Of a stretch of 34,233 nt of DNA, positions 15,244-24,452 are shown in pieces. This stretch comes from Polyangiaceae bacterium (GTDB lineage Bacteria > Myxococcota_A > Polyangia > Polyangiales > Polyangiaceae). The notes below the pieces were generated by a model that did not search any database, was not told the DNA's origin, and saw only the letters and a program-made list of their open reading frames with translations. The stretch's first letter is position 1, and each line of letters starts with the position of its first letter. A program made the position numbers and the translations under genes. The stretch is taken from contig JABFXY010000009.1 in assembly GCA_013361525.1 (NCBI GenBank), positions 1 to 34,233 of the forward strand. The letters are read 5' to 3'.

Positions 15244-17271
15244 GTGGAGATCCGCCGAGCCCACGTCTTCGTCGCTCTGAGCCTCGCCGCAGCATGTGGG
15301 GACAGCTCCGCCACCAACCAAGGCGGCGCGGGTGGGAGTGTCCCCGCCGGCGGGGGCCCGGCGGGTGGCGGAGGCGAGACCAACAGCGCGGGAGGCGCAG
15401 GCGGCGCCGGTGGCGCGCTCGGGGGCGGCGGCGCCAGCGGTGGCGGGGGGGAAGGCCCCACCGAACCGGTGAACTGTCGTGATGGCTGGTGCTGGGTAAA
15501 CCCCCAGCCCGACGGGAATCATCTCAAGGCGGTTGCGGCGTCGGGACCCGATGACGTGTGGATCGGCGGCGAGCATGGTGCCCTGTTTCATTGGAACGGG
15601 GCCGAATACTCACGCACCAACCGTACGTACGCGGACATTACGGACATCTTGGTTCCGGCAGACGACGACGTCTGGGTCGCGGCGTCGGACTCTACACTCC
15701 ATTTCGACGGCCAGACTTGGAATGACTACGCGGACGTCGTCGACCATTTCATCGGCGTGCTCGAGGACGGGACGCCGATCGGGAGAAGGGCCGACCTGGC
15801 GTTTCACTTCGATAGCGGCGAATGGCAAGAAATCCCACCGCCGCTCGCTGGCTCATCGCTGCTTGCGGCGTGGGGCTCCTCGACTTCGGACCTGTACGTC
15901 GTCGATACGGAGGGACGCGTTTCGCACCTCGACGTTAACGGATGGGCGGCAGTTACCACTCCACTCGGGGTCACCCTTGACTACGCAACTGTGCTTCCGG
16001 ACGGCGCCGTCGTGGCCACCGACTCGCAGACAACATCGCCTCCGAGTGCTACGGGGACGATCTACGGCTATGTCGACGGCAGTTGGGGCGTCGTGGCAAC
16101 GTTCAATCAGCCGTCGCAGGCCACGTTCAAAATGTACGGCACAGCCGTGGACGATCTCTGGCGATACACCAATTCGTACCCCGATGTCGTTCGCTACCAC
16201 TGGGATGGTGCGACGTGGTCCACGAGCGCCGCCGGTTCCTACGTGGGAATCGGCCAAAGTCCTGCTCAAGTCGAGGACGTGGCGGTGGCCGGTGGAGTCG
16301 TCTGGGAGGTTGGTGGGTGGGGCAGGATCCAGTCCTTCGATGGCACCACCACGACGTCTTCGTTCGAGCAAGTCAGACCGACCCTCCCGAACGCCTATCA
16401 CTCCGTCGAGCACGGTTGGACGAGTGAGGTGTGGGGGTTCGGCTCGGACGACATCTGGATCACGGCTGACGACCGGATCCTCCATTTCGACGGCACAGTA
16501 TGGATGGCGAGCGAGCCGAATCCGGACGATGCCGAGCTTCATGGAATTTGGGGGGCTACGCCGGACGAGCTCTGGGTCGTCGGCGTGAAACAGAAGCCCG
16601 GACGTTTCGTCGATTGGCTCTTCGATCAGTATTTGTACCGCTACGACGGCCCCACTCTCGTCGACCGAATCCAGCTCGCCACGAGCTCGACAGCCGATCT
16701 GCGGGGCGTGTGGGGGACTGACCAAGACAACGTTTGGGCTTGGGGCTTCGACTCTGCTGCATACGTGGGTGCCGGGTATCACTACGACGGCACGACATGG
16801 AGCGCCGATTCCTCCGGCCGCATGAGCTACACGGGGTCCGGTACCAACGACCTCTGGGCGCTTGGTCCCCAAGCGACCATACAGCACTTCGACGGTACCG
16901 AATGGGCGACGTTCCCGCTCTTGACGGATTATCCGGTAGGTTCAGCACTTTGGTACAATGGTCCAGGCGACGTTTATGCTTTGAACGGCGGAGTGGGTAC
17001 CGAGGTCAACGGCGTCCAGGTCGTGCACTCGACGGGGGGACCATTCGCCAACCTGCCCACGTCCGGAAACTTCATCGCAGGGACCGCAGCGGATGACGTG
17101 TTCGCTTGGGGGCCACAGGGCATCACCCGCTGGACCGATCCGACCGGCCAGGATGCCGAGACGACCGGTGCCATCGCCGACGCACCCTATTCCGCGTGGC
17201 GTGCGCCGGATGGTCGGATCTGGTTCGTGACTCCGAACGGGATTCTATATCGCGAGCCGCCGCTGCCGTGA
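15244..17271 (+). CDS. Lipoprotein with W/D-rich propeller-like repeats
   Basis: The protein has 675 aa from GTG 15244. That start gives a signal peptide ending in LSLAAAC (Cys19 region) and a Gly-rich spacer (about 25-70). An earlier in-frame TTG or GTG would only lengthen the tail before the signal. The body has about eight divergent repeats of the form 'xDDvWxxG...lhhfDGxxW': DDVWIGGEHGALFHWNG, DDVWVAASDSTLHFDGQTW, DDIWITADDRILHFDGTVW, DNVWAWGFDSA and NDLWALGPQATIQHFDG. This is a beta-propeller-like pattern seen in many myxobacterial surface proteins of unknown function. The gene ends in a strong hairpin shared with the convergent neighbour. No catalytic residues can be assigned. Confidence 0.8.
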   Translation: MEIRRAHVFVALSLAAACGDSSATNQGGAGGSVPAGGGPAGGGGETNSAGGAGGAGGALGGGGASGGGGEGPTEPVNCRDGWCWVNPQPDGNHLKAVAASGPDDVWIGGEHGALFHWNGAEYSRTNRTYADITDILVPADDDVWVAASDSTLHFDGQTWNDYADVVDHFIGVLEDGTPIGRRADLAFHFDSGEWQEIPPPLAGSSLLAAWGSSTSDLYVVDTEGRVSHLDVNGWAAVTTPLGVTLDYATVLPDGAVVATDSQTTSPPSATGTIYGYVDGSWGVVATFNQPSQATFKMYGTAVDDLWRYTNSYPDVVRYHWDGATWSTSAAGSYVGIGQSPAQVEDVAVAGGVVWEVGGWGRIQSFDGTTTTSSFEQVRPTLPNAYHSVEHGWTSEVWGFGSDDIWITADDRILHFDGTVWMASEPNPDDAELHGIWGATPDELWVVGVKQKPGRFVDWLFDQYLYRYDGPTLVDRIQLATSSTADLRGVWGTDQDNVWAWGFDSAAYVGAGYHYDGTTWSADSSGRMSYTGSGTNDLWALGPQATIQHFDGTEWATFPLLTDYPVGSALWYNGPGDVYALNGGVGTEVNGVQVVHSTGGPFANLPTSGNFIAGTAADDVFAWGPQGITRWTDPTGQDAETTGAIADAPYSAWRAPDGRIWFVTPNGILYREPPLP

Positions 17272-17275
17272 TGTC

Positions 17276-17297
17276 GAGCGGTTAGAAGTAACCGCTC
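17276..17297. terminator. Bidirectional hairpin between convergent genes
   Basis: GAGCGGTTA (17276-17284) and TAACCGCTC (17289-17297) form a perfect 9 bp stem with loop GAAG. It occupies the 33 bp gap between the genes ending at 17271 (+) and 17305 (-), so it can serve both. No clear T run. Confidence 0.7.
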
Positions 17298-17304
17298 AGA
17301 TCTC

Positions 17305-19839
17305 TCATCCGTCCTCGTTCCGCCGTGCGCGTCGCCAAATACCGATGAGCGCAAGCAACGCGAGCGCTGCAATCGGCTGCTGCGTGCCTGACGAAGGTAT
17401 TCCGCACGAGCCACACCCAGCTGCGCCACCGCCGGCGTCGTCGCCGGTCGCCCCACCGGAGCCACCACCGCCGCCAAGCGCTTGGCCGCCTGCACCCGAG
17501 CCGCCCATCGGCGCCATGCCTCCCGAGGCACCTCCGCCTTGCCCCGCACCGCCCTGGCCTGCGCCACCCTGTTCCGCACCACCCTGGCCCGCGCCGCCGC
17601 CACCTTCATCACACATTCCGGACTGGCAAGCCCCAGTCTCGCAAGCGCTGTCGCAACAGGTCCCCTCGACGCAAAATCCCGATAGGCAATCCGATTGGTT
17701 CTCGCACGCCGCGCCAACATCCAGCGCGCCACCGATCCGCCGCGCGCGAACCCGGTACGCTCGAAAGCCGTCGGATGGGTCGTACCTGTGATAGAATGCA
17801 AACTTCCCGTTGGGGGAGAGCACGGCGGGAATCGACCATAGAGGCGAGACCTCGAAGCTCGGGCCCACGGCACCCGCGGTGTCGATCTCGTTCGCTAGGA
17901 GGGCAGTGCTGTTGTGCAGGGCGAGGAAGCCATTGCCGTACGGCGCCACGTCATAGACCGTTCCATTGGCGACTTGGATCGGGTTGATGTCCAGAACGGC
18001 GTTGTCGGGACCGAGTCGCAGCAGATCGACCTCCCCGGACGAGACGGGGGGCACTGGGGCTGAGCGAACAACGACGCGCTGCCCGTTTCCGAATGCCCCC
18101 GCGACCGAACGTTGCGAGCTGGCAATCAACGTGGCTTGCGCATCCAAGACGCCCGCGGGCGACATACGCAGGGATTGTATCGCGTTGTCGTTCGGCAGGC
18201 GCTCGACTCCGGTGGCGAAGAGCGCAAAATAGTTCGAATCGTCAAAAAAGAGATCTCTGCAAGATACGACCTCTGGATAGATCCTTCTTGGCGCATCGAT
18301 CGCGTTTCCATCCGGGTCGAGCCGTCCGATGGCACACTCGAGATCGTCGCTGACGACTGGGTCATCATGATAGTAGTTTTGCAGATAGGCGTAGTTCGTT
18401 CCGTCGGACGCGAGCGCTGCGGGGGCCAGCGCGTAGATGATGATCCCGTTGGGGTCCGGAATCTGGAATTCAGGTCCCACGCTGCCGTCCACTGCGACCG
18501 AGCGCGCGAAATGGATATAGTCGTCGGGCTCATAGGTAACGAGAAAGCTCGTGCCGTTACTCGCAATGCGCGGATTTTTGCCGTCCGCCACCTTCACGGC
18601 TGCTCCGCCGATGATGGATCCCTGTGGATCGAGAAACGACGCATAGATTGCGGGAGATCCTGGGACGCGCTGGTCCTCCCATACGACCGCGACGGTGCCT
18701 GCCGCGTCCATGGCGGTCGACGTCGGAGCGTTTTGCTGGTTCGCGACGTTCGCCACGCCGCTCGAGATTTCGGTGCTCGGAATACTGACCACACCGTTCG
18801 AATCGATCGCGCTCGCGCTGACCGTTCCCTGTGTCGAGTTGGGCTGCCCGTTTCCGAGGTGCAAAAAGGTGGCTAGGCTGCCCGAACTCGCACCCACGAC
18901 CTGAAATCCCGGCGACGCACTCAGCGAGATCGGAGCAGCATCGAGCGGCGCGAGCGAAGCGCTATATCGGCGGACCTTCGGTGTCGAGCCCGGCAATCCG
19001 AAGTAGTAGCTCCCGTTGACCACGGCGATGCCGTCCGGGCATTGCGGGAAGCCCATCTCGGGACTCGCGAGAGTCCCGTCGAGGGCAATGCGTCTCCCCA
19101 CGCAGGTTCCCGTCTGGTACTTCATGGTCGCGAGCAGAAATTCGTTTCCATTTGCGGCTACCGTCAGCCAGTCCGTATCCAGGTTCAACGAGGTATAGGT
19201 TGCCTGTAGTAGATTCCCCATCCCGTCGAATCGAACGTAGCCCACGTCATCGGCCAGCCCCGAAAGATAGGTGAAGCAGCCGGCGAGAAAGGTGTCGTTC
19301 GAGTATGCAATGTCCGCGGCTCGGCAGTCTCCGGGCATGGTGAACGGGCCATTCAAGACCTGACCATCGCCGGCGAGAAACACCGCCTGGGAACCGGCGA
19401 CCAAGATCCCGTTCGGGCCTCGAGCCAGCTGCAATGCGTTGATGGGCAGCGTGCCCTGGTTGGTAATCGCGCCCGCTGCGTTCATTCGCGCGAACTTCGT
19501 GACCGGCGAGCTGGTCCAAACGACGAAGAAATCGCTGCCGTCGGCTACCACGTTCGGGGACGATCCGCCGGCGTCGAGCACGATGTCGGAGCTGTCCAAC
19601 ACCTGAAGGTTTTGGTCGAAGCGGCGCGCGCGCACCGCGTTCTCCCCGACGAACACCGCAAGATAGATCGACCCGTTATAGGCGACCGATGGCGTCGTAC
19701 GTGGCACGGCCGGGCCCTGTGTCAGGATCGGTACGTCGACCTCGAACTCGCTCGAGACGTTCGGCGCAGCCGCGGCGCGGCTCGACGGAAGGAGAAGCAG
19801 TGCGGCGACCGTCAAACCCGCGGTTCGCGAATGGACCAT
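17305..19839 (-). CDS. Large secreted MYXO-CTERM-type protein (paralogue A)
   Basis: The protein has 844 aa. I chose ATG 19839 because the neighbouring paralogue begins with the same MVHSR; an ATG at 19878 would add 13 residues. Signal peptide: AGLTVAALLLLPSSRAAAA. The long middle (about 35-700) has repeated short strands with motifs such as SIYLAVFVGENAVRARRFD, VVADGSDFFVVW, GTSFLVTYEPDDYIHFARS and VAVVWEDQR, a propeller-like pattern. A Cys-rich module follows (CENQSDCLSGFCVEGTCCDS, then ACETGACQSGMC), then a Gly/Gln-rich spacer. The tail CGSCGIPSSGTQQPIAALAL, a hydrophobic helix and a basic RRARR end resemble a MYXO-CTERM sorting signal. It is expected on the cell surface; its ligand is unknown. 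It is adjacent to a paralogue on the same strand with 48 bp between. Confidence 0.85.
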   Translation of the reverse strand: MVHSRTAGLTVAALLLLPSSRAAAAPNVSSEFEVDVPILTQGPAVPRTTPSVAYNGSIYLAVFVGENAVRARRFDQNLQVLDSSDIVLDAGGSSPNVVADGSDFFVVWTSSPVTKFARMNAAGAITNQGTLPINALQLARGPNGILVAGSQAVFLAGDGQVLNGPFTMPGDCRAADIAYSNDTFLAGCFTYLSGLADDVGYVRFDGMGNLLQATYTSLNLDTDWLTVAANGNEFLLATMKYQTGTCVGRRIALDGTLASPEMGFPQCPDGIAVVNGSYYFGLPGSTPKVRRYSASLAPLDAAPISLSASPGFQVVGASSGSLATFLHLGNGQPNSTQGTVSASAIDSNGVVSIPSTEISSGVANVANQQNAPTSTAMDAAGTVAVVWEDQRVPGSPAIYASFLDPQGSIIGGAAVKVADGKNPRIASNGTSFLVTYEPDDYIHFARSVAVDGSVGPEFQIPDPNGIIIYALAPAALASDGTNYAYLQNYYHDDPVVSDDLECAIGRLDPDGNAIDAPRRIYPEVVSCRDLFFDDSNYFALFATGVERLPNDNAIQSLRMSPAGVLDAQATLIASSQRSVAGAFGNGQRVVVRSAPVPPVSSGEVDLLRLGPDNAVLDINPIQVANGTVYDVAPYGNGFLALHNSTALLANEIDTAGAVGPSFEVSPLWSIPAVLSPNGKFAFYHRYDPSDGFRAYRVRARRIGGALDVGAACENQSDCLSGFCVEGTCCDSACETGACQSGMCDEGGGGAGQGGAEQGGAGQGGAGQGGGASGGMAPMGGSGAGGQALGGGGGSGGATGDDAGGGAAGCGSCGIPSSGTQQPIAALALLALIGIWRRARRNEDG

Positions 19840-19887
19840 GGCTCGGCGTACGGTGCGCCGTCGACTTCGGCCATTCAAACAATATGT

Positions 19888-22350
19888 CTACCGCTGACGA
19901 CCTCTCGTGCGGCGACGAATCCCCGTGAGCCCAAGGATCGCCAACGCCACGAATGGCTTCTCCGTGCCGGAGGGAGCCGAGCTGCACGAGCCACAGCCGT
20001 CCGAAACTGCGCCGCTACCATCTTCGACCGCAGATCCCCCCAAGCCTCCGCCGGTCCCGCTTCCTGCGCCCCCTTGCACGGAACCTCCGACCGCCTGCTC
20101 ATCGCCGCCGGCCCCGCCCTGCTCTGCCCCGCCTTGGCCGGCTCCTCCTTCACCCGAAACACAAGAACCGGTGTCGCAAATCCCGGCTTCACAGGGTGTG
20201 TCGCAACAAACCTCTCCTACACAGAAGCCGGACTGGCAATCACCGGGTTCATCGCACGACTCGCCGAGATCCTCGCCGCCGATTCGTCGTGCGCGAACCC
20301 TGTGGGTGTGAAACCCATCAGTGGGATCGAACCGCTGATAGAATACGTAGCGTCCGTCCGACGCAAACACCGCCGGCGTCGCCGCCACCGGCGAGAGCTC
20401 GAAGCTCGCCGCGACGGCACCCGCTAGGTCGACCTCATGCGCCAGCAACGAGCCGCTGCTGCGTGCGACCAGAAAACCTCCGCCGTAGGGGGCGATGTCC
20501 TCGAGCATGCCATTTCCGATAGAAATGGGATTGATGTCGAGAACCGTGTTTTCGGCGTCCAGTCTGACGATGCTGATGTCTCCGTCAGGCGCACCCGCCG
20601 AGTACGCCACGACGCGTTGACCGTTGCCGAACGCGGCTCTCGCCACAGGTTCGGAGTCGCTGATGAGCGTGGGAACGGGATCGAGCGTCCCTCCGGGGGA
20701 CATGCGCTTCGAATATAGTGTATTGTCGAAAGAGTTGTAGAGCACGAGGTAATTCGAGCCGTCGTAGGCCAAATCCTGACAGCTTATCGCGGCAGCGTCC
20801 ACGTTCTGCGGTGAAGCGACGGCACTCCCGTCAGGGTTCAAGCGAACGATGATGCAGGTGGTGTCGGCATCAATGAGAGTGTCACTCGCGTACCTTTGAA
20901 CGTATGCGTAGCTCGTTCCGTCCGACGCCAGGGCGATCGGTGCTCGCGGATAGGCAACCGCCACCGGTGGATTGGGTAGTTGAAACGCGCTTCCGACCGT
21001 GCCGTCGGCGCCCAAGCGCCGCGCGGCATGGACGTAATTGCCATAGGAGTATGTTACGAGAAAGTCCGTTCCGTTGCTGGCAATTTGCGGGGACTCGCCA
21101 TCGGCGACTTTGATCGCCGCTCCACCGAGCAAGTTTCCGTGCGTATCGAGGCGCGACGCATAAACTGCAGGTACGGTGGGCTCCCGCTTGTCCACCCAGA
21201 CGACGGCGGTGATGCCGGCGGCATTCGTGGCACTCGCGGGCATACTCTGCGAGTTGGCGACGGACGTGACCCCGCTCGAGATGACGACATCTTGTGCGAC
21301 GACGGCGCCCGTCGTGTCGACCTGGGCGGCTCGCACGGTCCCTTGGCCCACGCCGGGTGTGCCGTTTCCCACGCTGAGAAACGTGGCCCGGTTGCCTGCC
21401 GCCGTCCCCACGAGGTCGTAGCCCGGCATCATCGTCAATGGCGTCGGAGCAGCTTCGAGGGCCGTCAGCGTCGACGAGTATCGCCGCACGGCGGGCACGC
21501 CCTTGATCGCAAAGTGGTAGTTGCCGTCCAGCGTGGTGATCGAATCGGGGCATTCCTGGAATCCGAACGTCGGGCTCGCGAACGTGCCGTCCAGGGCGAT
21601 CCGTCGTCCGATACACGGGCCCGAGGTCTTCTGCACGACAATGAGGAACTCCGACCCGTTGGCTTGTACAACAGGATCGGAGGCGTCATTCGTGATGAGC
21701 TCGTAGGTCGGGTCGAGCAAATTGCCCTGGTCGTCGAAGCGGATGAATCCGGCCTCATCACTTGCTACCCCGAGGAACCGAAAACACCCGACGAGGTAGA
21801 TCCCGCTCGCGTATGCCGCCGACTTCGCCGCGCAATCGTCGGGGAGCGTGATGGGACCACTGATGGGTTGCCCATTCCCGTCGACGAGAACTGCTTCCGA
21901 CCCGAGCAGGAGTATCCCGTTGGCACCACGCACCGGTAGTCGAGCATTGGCCGTGAGCGTCGTCTGCGCGAGCACATTGCCCGCCGCTGAGATGCGAGCG
22001 AAGTGACTGCCGCCCGCGTTCATCCACGTGACGATGAAATCGCTCCCGTCAGCGATGACCCGGGGGCCGTCGAAGCCGGAATCCCCCAGGACGATATCCG
22101 AGCTGTCGAGCAGTTGAAGGGTCGGATCGAAGCGACGCGCCCGAATGGAGCCTTCGCCCTTGAAAACGGCGAGATGAATGCTGCCGTTGAACGCCACGGC
22201 CGGGTCGTCGCGTGGCACGGCTGGGCCGGGAGCGATGACGGGTAGGTCGATCTCGAACTCGTTCGAGACGGCTGGTGACGCTACCGCTCGGCTCGACCCA
22301 AAGAGAACGAAAAGGCTGAGCGCTGAGCAAGCGCTGCGTGAATGGACCAT
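19888..22350 (-). CDS. Large secreted MYXO-CTERM-type protein (paralogue B)
   Basis: The protein has 820 aa. Start MVHSRSACSALSLFVLFGSS with a signal peptide. It aligns along its whole length with the protein at 17305-19839: NEFEIDLPVIAPGPAVPRDD, SIHLAVFKGEGSIRARRFD, VIADGSDFIVTW, PCIGRRIALDGTFASPTFGF. The two share the same order of domains: propeller-like middle, a CDEPGDCQSGFCVGEVCCD Cys module, a Gly-rich spacer, then CGSCSSAPSGTEKPFVALA, a hydrophobic helix and a basic tail. It is upstream of the paralogue on the same strand and probably in one transcript; the pair arose by tandem duplication. It is divergent from the ConA-like lipoprotein gene, with 223 bp between. Confidence 0.85.
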   Translation of the reverse strand: MVHSRSACSALSLFVLFGSSRAVASPAVSNEFEIDLPVIAPGPAVPRDDPAVAFNGSIHLAVFKGEGSIRARRFDPTLQLLDSSDIVLGDSGFDGPRVIADGSDFIVTWMNAGGSHFARISAAGNVLAQTTLTANARLPVRGANGILLLGSEAVLVDGNGQPISGPITLPDDCAAKSAAYASGIYLVGCFRFLGVASDEAGFIRFDDQGNLLDPTYELITNDASDPVVQANGSEFLIVVQKTSGPCIGRRIALDGTFASPTFGFQECPDSITTLDGNYHFAIKGVPAVRRYSSTLTALEAAPTPLTMMPGYDLVGTAAGNRATFLSVGNGTPGVGQGTVRAAQVDTTGAVVAQDVVISSGVTSVANSQSMPASATNAAGITAVVWVDKREPTVPAVYASRLDTHGNLLGGAAIKVADGESPQIASNGTDFLVTYSYGNYVHAARRLGADGTVGSAFQLPNPPVAVAYPRAPIALASDGTSYAYVQRYASDTLIDADTTCIIVRLNPDGSAVASPQNVDAAAISCQDLAYDGSNYLVLYNSFDNTLYSKRMSPGGTLDPVPTLISDSEPVARAAFGNGQRVVAYSAGAPDGDISIVRLDAENTVLDINPISIGNGMLEDIAPYGGGFLVARSSGSLLAHEVDLAGAVAASFELSPVAATPAVFASDGRYVFYQRFDPTDGFHTHRVRARRIGGEDLGESCDEPGDCQSGFCVGEVCCDTPCEAGICDTGSCVSGEGGAGQGGAEQGGAGGDEQAVGGSVQGGAGSGTGGGLGGSAVEDGSGAVSDGCGSCSSAPSGTEKPFVALAILGLTGIRRRTRGRQR

Positions 22351-22573
22351 CGCACAAGATTCGATGCGCCGATGTCCACGCCATTCACTGATTCTGGGCG
22401 ACTACTGTAGGGCGCCATCGACAACACCGCTGCGTGTGGGCCCGCGGTTCACTTTCGGCGGTCGGGGCGTTACGATGCCTGCGGCGTGTCGCCGTCCACG
22501 CCGCATCCGGCGCGGGCGAGGGAGCCCAAGAGGCACTCGCTACGGACCTCAGGTACAACAAGCCCACCAACCC

Positions 22574-23347
22574 ATGCGTTTCCAATCCTTGGCTCTCTGC
22601 TCCCTCTTCCTCGGACTCCCGGCGTGCCTCGATTTCTCGGAGTTCGCCACCGAAACGACCGCTTCCTCCTCGAGCTCGACCGGTGGCGGAGGCGACGGCG
22701 GCTCGAACGTGACATCGACAGGCGGAGGAGGATCCGGAGGGGTCGGAGGTGACGGCGGCACGGGCGGCATCGTCAGCGAGGGCGGGGGTGGCGGCGCGAT
22801 CACCGGCGTCGGACCGTGTTTCGCCGACATGGAGGTCCACGACGACTTCAATGGTGGCGAGACGCTGACGTGGGACACCACCGGCGGCGTCGACTTCACG
22901 AACGACGAAGCGCAGCTCACGTTCTCGACGGGGAACGCGGCCACGATGGAGCTATCCATCACACCGAAGGGAGTCCTCGACGAGTGCTACTTCCAGATGG
23001 AGTTCAAAAAGGCGGACATCGGGACCGTTTACATGCAATGGCGTGGTCCCGCGCCGACCGATGCCCTCGGGTTCGTCGCCTTCAACGGTGCGCTCTATGG
23101 CCAGTTTTCCCCCGACGTCGCTGACTTCCCGCTTCCTGGTGACCCGGGGTTCCGCTTTGTGCGCATTGGTGAAGAGAACGACGTGTATTTCATCCACACC
23201 GCGGACGAAGCGGACGGTCCGTGGACAGAGCGTTTCTCCAGCGAGGCCCCCGCGTCGTGGGCGGGGGAGCCGGGGTTCCTCGTTTTGGGAGCCTACTCGA
23301 CGGCGGCAGGCGGGCCATTCACCGCCGTGTTCGACAATTTGAACTAA
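22574..23347 (+). CDS. Small lipoprotein with a possible concanavalin-like C-terminal domain
   Basis: The protein has 257 aa from ATG 22574. Signal peptide MRFQSLALCSLFLGLPAC with lipobox Cys18. A Ser/Gly-rich spacer (to about 85) is followed by a ~165-residue beta-rich domain: VHDDFNGGETLTWDTTGG, YFQMEFKKADIGTVYMQW, RFVRIGEENDVYFIHT and GPFTAVFDNLN. The 'DDF..gW....g....g.l' opening and 'V.FDN' ending resemble ConA-like/DUF1349-type jelly-roll domains that bind glycans. The open frame extends to 22178, but that part lacks signal-peptide logic and lies over the divergent gene. Function unknown. Confidence 0.75.
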   Translation: MRFQSLALCSLFLGLPACLDFSEFATETTASSSSSTGGGGDGGSNVTSTGGGGSGGVGGDGGTGGIVSEGGGGGAITGVGPCFADMEVHDDFNGGETLTWDTTGGVDFTNDEAQLTFSTGNAATMELSITPKGVLDECYFQMEFKKADIGTVYMQWRGPAPTDALGFVAFNGALYGQFSPDVADFPLPGDPGFRFVRIGEENDVYFIHTADEADGPWTERFSSEAPASWAGEPGFLVLGAYSTAAGGPFTAVFDNLN

Positions 23348-23358
23348 CGACTCGCGCC

Positions 23359-23373
23359 GTCGGCGCCACCGAC
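23359..23373. terminator. Short hairpin between convergent genes
   Basis: GTCGG (23359-23363) and CCGAC (23369-23373) form a 5 bp stem with a 5-base loop in the 43 bp gap between convergent stops (23347 + and 23391 -). Weak candidate. Confidence 0.3.
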
Positions 23374-23390
23374 TAACAATGGTTCGGAGC

Positions 23391-24452
23391 CTATGTTGGC
23401 AGCTCGGCGAGGCTCCCGAAGATCAGATCCATATCGTTGTCGACGAAGGTCACGTGCCAACCGTCCTCGAAGTCGGGTAGTGCGTAGTCCGAAACATGCA
23501 TTGCTCGGCTCGCGAACGATCGGAGCTTCGCGCCGAGCCATGGAGTGTCCTCGGAAGCAAAGCCAAGAGGGCGAAGTGCCGAACGCGCCCAGGATTGCGT
23601 CGTCAACGCCAACATGACGGGCACCCCGGAGCGTGCGAGCGCCCATGAGACGTCCTGAACGAGCCGAGTCAGGACCGTGCCATTTTGCTCGGGAACCCAA
23701 AAGTCCGCGAGTAGGCCGACCGGTGTATGACCGAAACGGCGAAAACTCCCTTTGGGCAGCGTCCGGTAAAGCGCATAACCTACCGGCGTGTCGCCGGAGA
23801 ATGCAACGGTCAGCCCGTACGAGCGGTGTGGGACGAGGCGGAGATGCGCCTTCAACGCACGGGCGTCTCGGGTGGTCATGATAGGCCGATCTTGCCTCGA
23901 AGAGTCCCAGATGGCGTCCAAATGGCGAATGCCGTCGTCGCTTCCGCTGGAGATTCGATAGTTCCGCGTGGCGATCGAATCTCTACGCGCTCGCGCACGG
24001 GCGACTGCCGAGACGAGGGGCGGGCAACCAACCATCACCGATAGCGGCCGATGGCCGGCCCATCCGAGGCGGGTGAACGCTGTGGCGGCCGCTTCCGAGA
24101 TGGACGTTGTGTACATTACCGGATGATCCGCCCGACTCCGCTCCACCAGCATCCGGCCCAGACCTTTTCCCTTGTGGCGTGGAGACACGTCCCAGTCACA
24201 AATCGATGCGACCGGGACTTCCATTGCTTCCAAGACGAGTACCGATCGGCGCTCGCCGCACATGGCGGCGATGTCGCCGCTATCGTTGTGAACCGCGATC
24301 CAGCATTGGGGCGCACGCGGATCGTTCCACCACCACCGCCGTGTGAGCTTGTCGGCGGGCGAACCCGGCCAAATATCCTGCGCGAATGCCTTCAGCCGTT
24401 CGAGGTCCGCTCGCTCGGGGCGCCGCACCGTGTAGCTTCCAGCAGCCGTCAC
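23391..24452 (-). CDS. GNAT-fold acetyltransferase, probably double-domain
   Basis: The protein has 353 aa with a GTG start that overlaps the stop of the upstream deacetylase gene (GTGA). The N-terminal half is GNAT-like: YTVRRPERADLERLKAFAQD, then CDWDVSPRHKGKGLGRMLVE (about 85-104), which contains the acetyl-CoA pyrophosphate-binding motif RHKGKGLG, then AATAFTRLGWAG. The second half (about 180-350: YGLTVAFSGDTPVGYALYR, LLADFWVPEQNG) looks like a second, degenerate GNAT domain. Proteins of this type occur in polysaccharide loci next to deacetylases. Here it may re-acylate an amino sugar exposed by the coupled deacetylase; that is inference. Confidence 0.75.
   Translation of the reverse strand: MTAAGSYTVRRPERADLERLKAFAQDIWPGSPADKLTRRWWWNDPRAPQCWIAVHNDSGDIAAMCGERRSVLVLEAMEVPVASICDWDVSPRHKGKGLGRMLVERSRADHPVMYTTSISEAAATAFTRLGWAGHRPLSVMVGCPPLVSAVARARARRDSIATRNYRISSGSDDGIRHLDAIWDSSRQDRPIMTTRDARALKAHLRLVPHRSYGLTVAFSGDTPVGYALYRTLPKGSFRRFGHTPVGLLADFWVPEQNGTVLTRLVQDVSWALARSGVPVMLALTTQSWARSALRPLGFASEDTPWLGAKLRSFASRAMHVSDYALPDFEDGWHVTFVDNDMDLIFGSLAELPT

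Noticed and set aside
22178..22573. Longer start of the ConA-like lipoprotein (389 codons)
   Set aside because: The extension overlaps the start of the divergent gene and would bury the lipoprotein signal peptide internally.
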